Positions 45,390 to 54,140 are shown, numbered from the stretch's first letter. The stretch: 64,000 bases of DNA from Paenibacillus_E oryzisoli_A (GCF_050467285.1 NZ_JBCMUN010000001.1:372001-436000); one strand, 5' to 3'. The notes: generated by a model not told the origin, from the sequence alone. A program made the numbers and translations.

Positions 45390-46598
45390 ATGCGCCGGGT
45401 CACATGGGTATTGGCCGTGGTAATGTGCGTAACATTGATTCTCGCAGGATGCGGGATGGGCAAGAAGGATGCAGCTTCTATCGTCAAGGATTTGGATCGT
45501 GTGGTCGGCAAGGCAAGCAGCTACCAGGCAACAGGCAGCATGATTCTGAATACGGGGCAGCAGCCGCAGGAGTATTCGGTTGAAGTGGCGTTCTCGCCGG
45601 AGCATTTTTACCGGATTGCGCTGACAAATGCAACGAAGGATGTTACGCAAATTGTGCTTCGCAATGAAGAGGGCGTGTTCGTCTTGACGCCGCACCTCAA
45701 GAAAAGCTTCCGTTTCCAAAGCGACTGGCCGGAAAATCAAGGCCAAGTGTATTTGTTCCAATCGCTCGCGAAAAGCATTATCGCGGATCAAGATCGCCAG
45801 TTCACAGCGGACAAGGATGCCTATGTGTTCGATGTAGCGGCGAATTATCAAAATGAGCAATTAGCCCGCCAAAAGATTTGGCTGAATAAGAAGACGTTGG
45901 CGCCAACACAGGTCCAGGTGTCGGATGCGAATCAAAATGTGCTGGTGCAAGTGAACTTTACCCATTTTGAATTCGATGCAAACTTTGATAAGGATTATTT
46001 CCAAATGGAACGCAACATGACAAGCTTTAATATGGAGCAAAGTATGGCGACGATGGGCGATGTGGCGGTGACAGACGCCGACCATCCGGCAGATGGCAAA
46101 TCGGTGACGGATAAAAACCTGACGGCAACCGGCGGTCAATCTGACCAAGCGACCGGAAAAGCGGGCACAGCGACGGATCCGAAAGCATCCGCTGCGACAG
46201 GCAGCACGTCCAAAACAGAACCGGCAGCAACGAAAGCGCAAAGCTTTGGCAGCATTGTCGAGCCGTTCTACCTGCCGAAGGATGTGGTGAAGCAGGACAT
46301 TACGGATATGAAGCTCGGTGAAGATGCCGCGGTGCTGCTTCGTTATAAGGGCAAATACTCTTTTAACATCGTAGAAGTGAGACCGCAAGCGAAATCTGTT
46401 GCGCTGCAGCCTGGCGACATCGTGGACCTCGGCTTTACGATTGGTGTGTTGACCGGAGCCGTTGATGGGAAAACAGAGGGCATCAAAACGCTCACATGGA
46501 CGAATGACGGTGTTGAATACCGGATGTCCACGGGGGATATGCCAACAAATGAGATGATCCAAGTGGCAATTTCTACGGAAGGTCAATCCGGAAAATAG
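45390..46598 (+). CDS. ydcC: YdcC-like lipoprotein (LolA fold)
   Basis: 402-residue membrane-anchored lipoprotein: signal peptide with lipobox LILAGC, lipidated Cys21. Residues 30-210 match the LolA/YdcC sorting-protein fold (ATGSMILNTG, VLTPHLKKSF, IWLNKKTLAPTQV). A Ser/Thr/Ala-rich linker at about 230-285 leads to a second beta-rich domain. In B. subtilis ydcC lies directly before alr and is sporulation-linked; here a SEC-C protein gene intervenes. GAGGGGA ribosome site. Confidence 0.85.
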   Translation: MRRVTWVLAVVMCVTLILAGCGMGKKDAASIVKDLDRVVGKASSYQATGSMILNTGQQPQEYSVEVAFSPEHFYRIALTNATKDVTQIVLRNEEGVFVLTPHLKKSFRFQSDWPENQGQVYLFQSLAKSIIADQDRQFTADKDAYVFDVAANYQNEQLARQKIWLNKKTLAPTQVQVSDANQNVLVQVNFTHFEFDANFDKDYFQMERNMTSFNMEQSMATMGDVAVTDADHPADGKSVTDKNLTATGGQSDQATGKAGTATDPKASAATGSTSKTEPAATKAQSFGSIVEPFYLPKDVVKQDITDMKLGEDAAVLLRYKGKYSFNIVEVRPQAKSVALQPGDIVDLGFTIGVLTGAVDGKTEGIKTLTWTNDGVEYRMSTGDMPTNEMIQVAISTEGQSGK

Positions 46599-46615
46599 GA
46601 TGAAATAAGGGAACA

Positions 46616-46643
46616 GGCACTCGCTTCCGGCGGGTGCTTTTCT
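46616..46643 (+). terminator. terminator after ydcC
   Basis: GGCACTCGC-TTCCG-GCGGGTGC type hairpin (46617-46637) followed by TTTTCTC. Confidence 0.65.
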
Positions 46644-46714
46644 CTTTTTCTCTCAATTTTCTACTAAATTGTGTGCAAGAAGATTTACCCAACTCCCACG
46701 AACGGGCGTTTTTT

Positions 46715-46723
46715 TGGTATAAT
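46715..46723 (+). promoter_or_regulatory. extended -10 promoter of the SEC-C gene
   Basis: TGGTATAAT gives a TGn extended -10 with a perfect TATAAT at 46718-46723; no clear -35, as allowed for extended -10 promoters. 39 bp before the start codon. Confidence 0.6.
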
Positions 46724-46761
46724 GCAACTTTAGAGCGAATAGATAAAATGGAGTGTCTTGG

Positions 46762-48072
46762 ATGAAACTTGAAACTTTTGAGCAACAAACAGTTTTTTGG
46801 GAAAAGGAAACGGCTTTGTTCGGCAAACATCTCGCGGATGAAGGCAAGTTAAAAGAAGAAACGATTGCGAAGCATGTGAGCCGTGTAAATGATTTTGCAG
46901 AGATTTATTTGGTCCGGTACGGGATCGGGTATGACGAGTTGGCGAGTGAAACGGTTGGGGATTTTGTAGGCCGCTTTGCGATCAGCCATATTTTGAACAG
47001 TACGAAAACGGACATTGCGAATTATATAACGGCTTTTAAAAAGTGGCTGCCGTACCTGAGACAAGTTGGTAAAATATCGAATGAGCAGTATACAGCGATG
47101 ATGGATGTCCTCAAGGAGAAAGATTACTTCCTGGCCCGTTTTGACCAATACATGCAGGCGGATACGGAAGAAGAAATGATGGACTGGCATAACGCCAATC
47201 TAGTGGATTTGAATGAGGAAGAAGGAAGCACCCCGCAAGCAATGCCGCTAGTTGTCGATGAGAAGCTGAAGCAGCTCTGGATCGACGGACAAAAGGCGGT
47301 TCCTTCGGTTGTGGCGGATTTTCGCGCGTTCTTGGCAGCAGTGGGCACAGGTAAAAATGTGAAGCTGACATCTGCGCGCAAGCATCTGCCCCGCAAATTC
47401 TGGCACGAGCTGGATGCGCAGCTTGGTTGGCAGCTGATCCGTAAGCCGACGTTGAATCAGAATCAGGAGCCGTTGTTCCAGTTTTTCTATGCTGCGGCTG
47501 ATGTCCTGGGGCTTATCGATGTAACAGGAGCAAACGGTGTCGTAACGCCGAAAGTGGAAACGTATCTCTCCTTAACAGAGCAAGAGCAGGCTGTTGTCCT
47601 ATTGGATACGCTGTGGAACCATGTGCCATGGGAGAAGCTCACTGAGGATAGTGGCGAGTTCTGGCATGATCTTTCCACGCCTACGGCGTGTGCGGCCATT
47701 GCTAGAGTGCTCGCAAGCTGGCCGGTGGGGCAAGCGCTGGACGTCGATCCGGCTTGGAAGCAGGCCAAAGCCAATAACGAGTTTGATGAGGCTACGCTGG
47801 TAACAAGTGTATTCTTGTTCTCTGTTGTAACGCTGCTGAAGCGCTTCGGATTTGTTCGCGCGGAGTTCCCGTTGGAATCGGACATCAAATACGAATTTGA
47901 TCGCACGCCTTTGTCGATGGCGATTGAGCCTGCAGGGCATGCTGTTTTCCGTTACTGGTCGAAGGAAGAGCCAGCGGCACCGCGCACACCTGTTGTAAGC
48001 GGATCAAAGGTTGGACGCAACGATCCGTGCCCATGCGGAAGCGGCAAAAAATATAAGAAGTGCTGCCTGTAA
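46762..48072 (+). CDS. SEC-C metal-binding domain protein
   Basis: 436 residues from ATG 46762 (GGAG upstream; a GTG three codons earlier is possible). The C-terminus GRNDPCPCGSGKKYKKCC is a SEC-C zinc motif as at the end of SecA. Residues 10-125 look like the helical core-binding domain of tyrosine recombinases (KHVSRVNDFAEIYL...YITAFKKWLPYLRQ), but no catalytic recombinase domain follows; the rest is helical. Function not established. Confidence 0.8.
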   Translation: MKLETFEQQTVFWEKETALFGKHLADEGKLKEETIAKHVSRVNDFAEIYLVRYGIGYDELASETVGDFVGRFAISHILNSTKTDIANYITAFKKWLPYLRQVGKISNEQYTAMMDVLKEKDYFLARFDQYMQADTEEEMMDWHNANLVDLNEEEGSTPQAMPLVVDEKLKQLWIDGQKAVPSVVADFRAFLAAVGTGKNVKLTSARKHLPRKFWHELDAQLGWQLIRKPTLNQNQEPLFQFFYAAADVLGLIDVTGANGVVTPKVETYLSLTEQEQAVVLLDTLWNHVPWEKLTEDSGEFWHDLSTPTACAAIARVLASWPVGQALDVDPAWKQAKANNEFDEATLVTSVFLFSVVTLLKRFGFVRAEFPLESDIKYEFDRTPLSMAIEPAGHAVFRYWSKEEPAAPRTPVVSGSKVGRNDPCPCGSGKKYKKCCL

Positions 48073-48118
48073 TCAGGCAGCGCAGCAGGATGTATACAGG
48101 ACAGAAGAGGTGAAACCG

Positions 48119-49306
48119 GTGGATGCTTTTTATCGTCCCACGTGGGTTGAAATATCGTTAGATGCGCTGCGCAGCAACATAGAGCAATTTCAGAAAGTAC
48201 TGCCCTCGGGCATGAAGCAGATGGCGGTCGTCAAAGCAGATGCTTACGGACACGGGGCTGTGGAAGTAGCCAAAGAGGTGCTCGCCGCGGGCGTTGATTA
48301 TTTGGGCGTGGCTTTCTTCGATGAAGCGCTGGAGCTTCGCAATGCCGGCATTATGGCGCCGATTCTCGTGCTCGGCTACACGCCGCCGGAAGGCATCGCC
48401 CGTGCCCAGGAGATGGATGTCACGATCGCGGTATACAGCCGGGACGTGCTGGAGGCACTCCGCCGTCAAAGCCAACAGGTGGACCAGGCCAAGCGGAAGC
48501 TGAAAATCCACATTAAGCTGGATACAGGGATGGGCCGGCTCGGACTGCATACGGAAGCGGATGCGATTCCTTTCATTGAGGAAGCACTGAAGCTGCCGAA
48601 TGTGGTTGTAGAAGGCTTGTTCACCCATTATGCGAGCGCGGATGAGAGCGATAAAAGCTATACGATGGAGCAATACCGCCGCTTTGCGCGGATTGTGAGC
48701 CATTTTACCGATCAAGGGGTGGAATTCCCTTATATTCATGCCGGCAACAGCGCTGCGGCGATTGATTTGCCAGGCTTTACGTATTCTATGGTTCGTCTCG
48801 GCATATCTATGTATGGACTTTATCCTTCCGAGGAGGTTAACCAATCGGTTGTCGAGCTTAAGCCAGTGATGAGCCTCAAAACTGGAATTGTTCATCTCAA
48901 AACGCTGCCGCAGGGTTCGGGCGTGAGCTATGGCACGATCTATCGTACGAAGGGCGAGGAGCGAATCGCGACATTGCCGATCGGATATGCAGACGGCTAT
49001 TCCCGTATGCTTTCGACGAAAGCGGAGGTGCTTGTACGAGGCCGCAGAGTGCCGATCGTCGGCAGAATCTGTATGGACCAGTGCATGATCAACGTGACGG
49101 ACGTACCGGACGTGGAAGCGTTGGATGAGGTCGTACTGATCGGAGAGCAGGGCGGCGAACGCATTACGGCGGAGGATTTGGCCGATCAGCTGGGAACCGT
49201 GAATTATGAAATCATCTGCATGATATCCCACCGAGTGGCTCGCGTGTATGTGCGCGGAGGCCAAAGAGTCGAGGCGTTAAATCCATTGATGAGGCATCGC
49301 TACTAG
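48119..49306 (+). CDS. alr: alanine racemase
   Basis: PLP-dependent interconversion of L- and D-alanine for peptidoglycan. 395 residues from GTG 48119 (AGAGGTGA 6 bp upstream); the frame is open further back into the preceding gene without a proper start. PLP lysine Lys39 in MAVVKADAYGHG, catalytic tyrosine in GVSYGTIYRT, and GRICMDQCMINVTD are present. Lies between the SEC-C gene and ndoAI as in the B. subtilis alr region. Confidence 0.96.
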   Translation: MDAFYRPTWVEISLDALRSNIEQFQKVLPSGMKQMAVVKADAYGHGAVEVAKEVLAAGVDYLGVAFFDEALELRNAGIMAPILVLGYTPPEGIARAQEMDVTIAVYSRDVLEALRRQSQQVDQAKRKLKIHIKLDTGMGRLGLHTEADAIPFIEEALKLPNVVVEGLFTHYASADESDKSYTMEQYRRFARIVSHFTDQGVEFPYIHAGNSAAAIDLPGFTYSMVRLGISMYGLYPSEEVNQSVVELKPVMSLKTGIVHLKTLPQGSGVSYGTIYRTKGEERIATLPIGYADGYSRMLSTKAEVLVRGRRVPIVGRICMDQCMINVTDVPDVEALDEVVLIGEQGGERITAEDLADQLGTVNYEIICMISHRVARVYVRGGQRVEALNPLMRHRY

Positions 49307-49496
49307 TAGAGCTGCGAGGAAGTTAGCGGTACGTTTTTCGTCGTTGTCTCTAGACTGAAAGTGGTTTCATGAATTTACCATGCAAATATTGCAGGTATTG
49401 GAGAGGATTTTCAACGGAAGCGGCGAATTGTAGTAAAGCACAATCTTATATCTGTGAGTGTAACATATTTGATATACCGGAGGCATATAAGTATTG

Positions 49497-49502
49497 TATA
49501 AT
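49497..49502 (+). promoter_or_regulatory. -10 box upstream of ndoAI
   Basis: Perfect TATAAT 62 bp before the ndoAI start; no good -35 at 17 bp. The 258-bp gap after alr holds nothing else I can support. Confidence 0.4.
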
Positions 49503-49564
49503 TTGGTTTTGGGAATGACATACTGGTAATATTGTCTTTGTATCGTTTCTGGGGGTGCGAGAGT

Positions 49565-49846
49565 GTGAGCAATGCGCATAATACGAAAAGGATCATGATT
49601 AGTTTGCCTGACAATCTGTTGCAGGAAGTGGACGGGATTGTCGAGAAGGAGAACTCCAACCGGAGCGAATTTATCCGTCAGGCAATGAAGCTGTATTTAA
49701 TTGAACGCAAAAAGCGCAGTCTACGCGAATCCATGCAGCGTGGGTATATGGAAATGGCAAAAATAAATCTCAGCATGGCATCTGAAGCTTTTCAAGCGGA
49801 GGAAGAAGCGGACGGTACGCTTGATCGCTTAGTAAGCGGGGTGTAG
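49565..49846 (+). CDS. ndoAI: antitoxin EndoAI (MazE-like)
   Basis: 93 residues from GTG 49565 (GGGGG upstream), the same length as B. subtilis EndoAI. Ribbon-helix-helix N-terminus KRIMISLPDNLLQEVDGIV and RSEFIRQAMKLYLIERKK; the C-terminal helix (EAFQAEEEADGTLDRLVSGV) wraps the toxin. Separated by 4 bp from the toxin gene. Probably autoregulates its own promoter. Confidence 0.93.
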   Translation: MSNAHNTKRIMISLPDNLLQEVDGIVEKENSNRSEFIRQAMKLYLIERKKRSLRESMQRGYMEMAKINLSMASEAFQAEEEADGTLDRLVSGV

Positions 49847-49850
49847 GTTA

Positions 49851-50201
49851 GTGATTGTGAAACGTGGCGATGTATTTTTCGCAGATCTTTCGCCGGTCGT
49901 CGGATCGGAGCAGGGAGGCGTTCGTCCTGTTCTTGTGATCCAAAATGATATCGGCAACCGCTTTAGCCCGACGGTGATTGTTGCCGCGATTACGGCGCAA
50001 ATCCAGAAGGCCAAACTTCCTACGCACGTAGAAATCGATGCGGAAACGCATGGCTTCGACCGGGATTCGGTGATATTGCTTGAGCAGATCCGAACGATCG
50101 ATAAGCAGCGGCTGACGGATAAGATCACGCATTTGGATGAAGAAACGATGCGAAAGGTTGACGACGCTTTGCAAATTAGTGTGGGCCTGATAGAATTTTG
50201 A
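49851..50201 (+). CDS. ndoA: mRNA interferase EndoA (MazF)
   Basis: 116-residue sequence-specific endoribonuclease toxin. VKRGDVFFADLSPVVGSEQG, GVRPVLVIQNDIGN and VILLEQIRTIDKQRL are nearly the same as in B. subtilis EndoA, including the catalytic Arg/Thr positions of the family. GTG start. Chromosomal type II module next to alr, conserved across Bacillales, so not evidence for a mobile element. Confidence 0.97.
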   Translation: MIVKRGDVFFADLSPVVGSEQGGVRPVLVIQNDIGNRFSPTVIVAAITAQIQKAKLPTHVEIDAETHGFDRDSVILLEQIRTIDKQRLTDKITHLDEETMRKVDDALQISVGLIEF

Positions 50202-50216
50202 ATAGGATCTGGAACG

Positions 50217-50247
50217 GACGAGGGCGTGGTATTACCCTCGTTTTTTG
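50217..50247 (+). terminator. terminator after ndoA
   Basis: ACGAGGG/CCCTCGT stem (50218-50224, 50235-50241) with TTTTTT tail. Confidence 0.85.
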
Positions 50248-50295
50248 GTTTGTGCATACATACTCTTATCCATCATTAGAGGGGGATACATACCT

Positions 50296-52536
50296 ATGGC
50301 GACTGTTGAGGAGCAAGCAAAAACAATTGAGGCGGACGAGCCTCGTGAAAAGGTGCAGCTCTCTGAGGAAAAGAAAGCGGAGATTCAGGAGAGGATACTG
50401 AAGCAAATCTCCGCCGAGTTGGGGCTGCCTGCCGGCAAAGTGAAAACGACGATGGGGCTGCTCGATGAGGGCAATACGATCCCGTTTATCGCCCGGTATC
50501 GGAAAGAAATGACGGGGGAGCTGGACGAGAACCAGCTGCGGGATATTGAGGAGCGCTTGCAATACCTGCGTAATCTGGAGGACCGCAAGCTCGAGGTCGT
50601 TCGTCTGATTGACGAGCAGGGCAAAATGACGGACGAGCTTCGCAAGGCGATCGAGGGCGCTGTGAAGCTGCAGGAGATCGAGGACTTGTACCGGCCGTAT
50701 CGCCAGAAGCGGAAGACGAGAGCCAGCGTGGCGAAGGAGAAGGGCCTCGAGCCGCTCGCGATGTGGATCTGGAAGCAGCCTCGTCAAGGCTCGCTGGAAG
50801 CCGAGGCGCAGCGCTATGTGAACGCCGAGAAGGGCGTTGGCAGCGCGGCTGAGGCGATTCAAGGCGCGATGGATATTCTGGCGGAGAATATCGCGGATGA
50901 CGCGAAAATCCGGGCGTGGGTGCGCCGGTATACGCACGATCAAGGTGTGATTCGCACGGAGGCGAAAGACGCTAAAGCGGAATCGGTGTACGAGATGTAT
51001 TATGCGTACCAGGAGCCTGTGAAACGGCTGCCGCCGCACCGGATTCTCGCGATTAATCGCGGGGAGCGGGAGGACGTGCTGAAGGTCAGCCTTGATGTGC
51101 AGGCGGACAAGATTCACGAGTACATGCTTCGTCAAGTGGTGCGTGGCGAATCGGTGGTACGTGATGTCCTTCGAGCAGTTGTCGAGGACTCATACAAGCG
51201 GTTGATCGCACCTTCCATCGAGCGCGAGGTGCGCGGTGAGATGACCGAGGCGGGCGAGGAGCAGGCGATTAAGATTTTCGCGGAAAATCTGCGGAATCTG
51301 CTGCTCCAGGCGCCCGTGAAGGGCCATGTGGTGCTTGGTGTCGACCCCGCTTTTCGGACAGGCTGTAAGCTGGCCGTGATCGACGACACCGGGAAAATGC
51401 TTGAAATCGCCGTCACTTACCCGACACCGCCAAATAACAAGGTGGCGGAAGCGAAGGCGAAGTTCAAGCAGTTGATCAGCAAGTACGGGGTGGAGCTGAT
51501 CGTTATTGGCAATGGGACGGCGTCCCGTGAAACGGAGCAGTTTGTTGCGGAGCTGATCAGCGAGATCAAGGAGCGCGAGCTGAAGTATTTGATCGTCAGC
51601 GAGGCGGGGGCGAGCGTGTACTCGGCGTCGAAGCTGGCGCAGACGGAGTTTCCGGAGCTCGACGTCGCCGAGCGAAGCGCGATCTCGATCGCGCGGCGGC
51701 TGCAGGACCCGCTCGCGGAGCTTGTGAAAATCGAGCCGAAAGCGATCGGCGTCGGTCAGTACCAGCATGACGTGTCGCAGAAACGTCTGGATGAGAACTT
51801 GAAGGCCGTCGTCGAGTCGGCCGTGAACCATGTCGGCGTGGACCTCAACACGGCGTCCCCGTCTTTGCTCTCGTACGTGTCGGGCGTGAACGCGACGCTG
51901 GCCAAAAACATCGTGAAGTATCGCGAGGAGAACGGCAAGTTCAGCTCCCGGCAGGAGCTGGCGAAGGTGCCGCGGCTCGGGGCGAAGTCCTTCGAGCAGT
52001 GCGTGGGCTTTATGCGGATTCCGGGCGGCCGCAATCCGCTCGACAACACCCCGATCCATCCGGAGTCGTACGACGTGGTGGATCGGCTGTTCAAAGAGCT
52101 GCGCCTGGAACTGGCGCAGCTGGGCTCTCAGCAGCTGCTCGAGCTGCTGAAGACCGTGGAGCCGGCTGAGCTGGCTCCGAAGCTTGGCGTAGGTGTCCCG
52201 ACGCTGCGGGACATCCTGGACAGCCTGCAGCGCCCGGGGCGCGATCCGCGGGACGAAGTCCCGGCGCCGATCTTCCGCACGGATGTGCTGCAGCTGGAGG
52301 ATCTGGTGCCGGGCATGGAGCTGACCGGCACGGTGCGCAACGTCATCGACTTCGGCGCGTTCGTCGATATCGGCATCAAAAACGACGGGCTGGTGCATAT
52401 TTCCCAGCTCAAGAACGGGTTTGTGAAGCATCCGATGGACGTGGTGTCCGTCGGCGATATTGTGAAGGTCTGGGTGCTGAACGTCGACCAGAAGAAAGGC
52501 CGCGTTGGCCTGACGATGAAAAAGCCGCAGCAGTAA
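50296..52536 (+). CDS. tex: Tex-family S1 RNA-binding protein (YdcI)
   Basis: 746 residues from ATG 50296 (GAGGGGG upstream). Order: Tex N-terminal helical region (NTIPFIARYRKEMTGELDE at about 50-70), RNase H-like YqgF fold (GVDPAFRTGCKLAVID), helix-hairpin-helix block (LNTASPSLLSYVSGVN, LAKVPRLGAKSFEQCVGF) and C-terminal S1 domain (GTVRNVIDFGAFVDIGIK). Nucleic acid-binding transcription accessory protein. Follows ndoA as in B. subtilis. Confidence 0.96.
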   Translation: MATVEEQAKTIEADEPREKVQLSEEKKAEIQERILKQISAELGLPAGKVKTTMGLLDEGNTIPFIARYRKEMTGELDENQLRDIEERLQYLRNLEDRKLEVVRLIDEQGKMTDELRKAIEGAVKLQEIEDLYRPYRQKRKTRASVAKEKGLEPLAMWIWKQPRQGSLEAEAQRYVNAEKGVGSAAEAIQGAMDILAENIADDAKIRAWVRRYTHDQGVIRTEAKDAKAESVYEMYYAYQEPVKRLPPHRILAINRGEREDVLKVSLDVQADKIHEYMLRQVVRGESVVRDVLRAVVEDSYKRLIAPSIEREVRGEMTEAGEEQAIKIFAENLRNLLLQAPVKGHVVLGVDPAFRTGCKLAVIDDTGKMLEIAVTYPTPPNNKVAEAKAKFKQLISKYGVELIVIGNGTASRETEQFVAELISEIKERELKYLIVSEAGASVYSASKLAQTEFPELDVAERSAISIARRLQDPLAELVKIEPKAIGVGQYQHDVSQKRLDENLKAVVESAVNHVGVDLNTASPSLLSYVSGVNATLAKNIVKYREENGKFSSRQELAKVPRLGAKSFEQCVGFMRIPGGRNPLDNTPIHPESYDVVDRLFKELRLELAQLGSQQLLELLKTVEPAELAPKLGVGVPTLRDILDSLQRPGRDPRDEVPAPIFRTDVLQLEDLVPGMELTGTVRNVIDFGAFVDIGIKNDGLVHISQLKNGFVKHPMDVVSVGDIVKVWVLNVDQKKGRVGLTMKKPQQ

Positions 52537-52541
52537 AGATG

Positions 52542-52578
52542 GAGCAGGTTGAGCCGGAGGGCTTGCCTGCTTTTTTTA
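52542..52578 (+). terminator. terminator after tex
   Basis: GAGCAGG/CCTGCT stem (52542-52548, 52566-52571) with a run of seven T. Confidence 0.75.
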
Positions 52579-52620
52579 TTATGTAGTTATCCTCCGATAG
52601 ATCCTCCTTGTCCCTCCCTT

Positions 52621-52851
52621 CCTGCAAAAACTGCAGGTAATTTCTGCTAAAAGGTGGCGAAACGCCGAGAATCATGTAAAACCTACAGCAAAATTCCGCC
52701 ATCAGGCCCTTTTTCATCGAAAAAGGGGAGTCCTTGGGTGAATTACTTGTATGAAATACAGGATTCTAACTAAGTTCGGCCTATTTTCCTGAAATTTGAT
52801 GTTGAAAATACAGGATTCCAACGAAAGCGACGCTAGAGTCTCGGATTCCAA
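52621..52851. repeat. intergenic region with palindrome and repeated GGATTC units
   Basis: The 300-bp gap between tex and the convergent minus-strand gene has no gene. It contains the palindrome CCTGCA-AAAAC-TGCAGG (52621-52637) and two near-identical units TGAAATACAGGATTCTAAC (52752-52770) and TGAAAATACAGGATTCCAAC (52803-52822), 52 bp apart, plus a partial third GGATTCCAA (52843-52851). It looks like a degenerate dispersed intergenic repeat. Confidence 0.5.
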
Positions 52852-52880
52852 GCTGACCGGGGGACGGGGCTCTCCATCGC

Positions 52881-53366
52881 TCAATCCCCGGATTCCGCGA
52901 GCGGATCCACCTCCTTCAGCGCGTACACCTTAAGGCGGTGTCCTTCGGTCACAAGTGCGAGCCGTCCTTCGGTCGCTAGCCGTCCCAGCCAGTCCGCCGC
53001 TGTGCGGATGTGCACGTTGCATTCGGCGGCCACGTCTTGCAGCTTGATGCGGCCGCCCAGCCGCTTGGCGAGCTGCAGGACAATATGGCGCCGCAATTCC
53101 CAGAGGTCCTCGTCGATAAAGCGGCGAGGCGCTTCCTTGCGAATAAAAGGCACAACTTTACGGCCTGCCGGGCGGCGGGCGCGGCGGGTTTTGGCGCGAA
53201 CGGACAGCTCATGCAGGATCTTGGCGGCAAATACGATGCGCAAGTTCCGCATGCGCTGGGCGGTCCCGGACGTCATCGGAACGGAAGAAGTAGGAACACC
53301 TTCCAGCTTGCGCAAGCCAAGCTCGCGCAGTTGTTTTAAAAATCCGCGTGGTTTTCGATACGACAT
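52881..53366 (-). CDS. hypothetical basic protein with winged-helix-like C-terminus
   Basis: 161 residues. Arg/Lys-rich N-terminal half (KTRRARRPAGRK) and a C-terminal part (about 90-150) resembling a helix-turn-helix: LGGRIKLQDVAAECNVHIRTAADWLGRLATEGRL. No transmembrane segment. Ribosome site AAAGGAGAGG. Preceded by a strong promoter and a leader terminator (53394-53501), suggesting conditional read-through. May be a DNA-binding regulator; family not recognised. Confidence 0.75.
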   Translation of the reverse strand: MSYRKPRGFLKQLRELGLRKLEGVPTSSVPMTSGTAQRMRNLRIVFAAKILHELSVRAKTRRARRPAGRKVVPFIRKEAPRRFIDEDLWELRRHIVLQLAKRLGGRIKLQDVAAECNVHIRTAADWLGRLATEGRLALVTEGHRLKVYALKEVDPLAESGD

Positions 53367-53393
53367 ATGACCTCTCCTTTAGAAATGAGTATG

Positions 53394-53447
53394 AAAAAAA
53401 GCACACCCGGCCTGGCAGAACGATCTTCTGCGCAGAACGAGTGTGCT
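53394..53447 (-). terminator. terminator in the leader of the 161-residue gene (possible attenuator or sRNA end)
   Basis: On the minus strand AGCACACTC (53447-53439) pairs with GGGTGTGCT (53408-53400), enclosing a TTCTGC/GCAGAA hairpin, and is followed by seven T (53400-53394). It lies between the promoter and the start codon at 53366. Confidence 0.7.
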
Positions 53448-53471
53448 TCACTCTGGATTACAATTATTTAC

Positions 53472-53501
53472 AGTATAGCGAGTATGTTTGAGGATTGTCA
53501 A
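53472..53501 (-). promoter_or_regulatory. strong sigma-A promoter on minus strand
   Basis: -35 TTGACA (53501-53496) and -10 TATACT (53477-53472) with 18-bp spacing. Transcription would start near 53465 and run about 70 nt to the terminator at 53394. Confidence 0.75.
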
Positions 53502-53541
53502 CGGTTTTTTTACAAATGTTTACAAGATATGAGGCGAAACG

Positions 53542-53703
53542 CTAAAATTTCCGTTTCCCGGGTCCATCGGACTGCGAATCCGGCCATTCCTCTTGCGAGC
53601 GGCGTGTGCGGTAAAAGAACCAACTTTCATTGAGCAGACGGATTTGTCTGCGATTTTTGCTCTGGAAGGCACGCATTAATTGATTACAAAGCCATTGAGG
53701 CAT
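53542..53703 (-). CDS. cmpA: cortex morphogenetic protein CmpA
   Basis: 53 residues, beginning MPQWLCNQLMRAFQSKNRRQ and containing IRLLNESWFFYRTR. This aligns well with B. subtilis CmpA (MPNWLKKQMQKAF..., IKLLNQCWYFYRKK), a small sporulation protein that controls spore cortex assembly with SpoIVA/ClpXP. AAGGGG lies 8 bp before the ATG. It is about 16 residues longer at the C-terminus than B. subtilis CmpA (37). Position between tex and sprT matches B. subtilis. Confidence 0.85.
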   Translation of the reverse strand: MPQWLCNQLMRAFQSKNRRQIRLLNESWFFYRTRRSQEEWPDSQSDGPGKRKF

Positions 53704-53786
53704 ATGCCCATCCCCTTCTTCACCATATCTTATAGCATATGAAGGGGGGCGGCTTTGGGTGCAGGTCCCTTTGTCGGCAGGAGAGC

Positions 53787-54140
53787 CTATGCTTCAAATT
53801 CCTCTTCGTACCACTGTTCAAGCTGGGCTTGCAGCGCACGAATTTCGGTCAGAAGCGATACCAGCGGGTACGATTTCTCTTGGATGGCAGCGAAGCTTTG
53901 CTCCAAGCGGTTCAAATAATCGAGTCCTTGAACCAGTGTGTAGGTGGTACCGACCAGCTCCAGATCGTCACATTCCGCGATTACACGAGGCAGCAGTGGG
54001 ACGTGATCGGCAGTTAATTTGTCGAGTTCCTTGTGCAGACGTTGATTGAGCGCGGTAAGCTGATAAGAATAAGAAGAAGGCATAGCCACAAATTCAAGCT
54101 GGTTGTCGAGCTGTAGAATTGCATAGCGCATTTTCGGCAT
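53787..54140 (-). CDS. hypothetical helical protein
   Basis: 117 residues, mostly helix with Leu/Glu-rich amphipathic stretches (YSYQLTALNQRLHKELDKL, TEIRALQAQLEQWYEEEFEA). No signal peptide or membrane helix. The nearest ribosome-like site (AAAGGA) is 14 bp upstream of the ATG, so the start may be the second ATG three codons in. Divergent from sprT. No family recognised. Confidence 0.7.
   Translation of the reverse strand: MPKMRYAILQLDNQLEFVAMPSSYSYQLTALNQRLHKELDKLTADHVPLLPRVIAECDDLELVGTTYTLVQGLDYLNRLEQSFAAIQEKSYPLVSLLTEIRALQAQLEQWYEEEFEA

Noticed and set aside
49565..50201. Toxin-antitoxin pair as evidence of a mobile element
   Set aside because: ndoAI-ndoA beside alr is the conserved chromosomal arrangement in Bacillales.
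51190..52431. 413-codon minus-strand frame across tex (and 368 codons across alr at 48158-49264)
   Set aside because: Both lie fully inside recognised genes on the other strand and have no start signals or homology.
52752..52851. Possible CRISPR array
   Set aside because: Only two full units, with mismatches and unequal spacing, and no cas genes.
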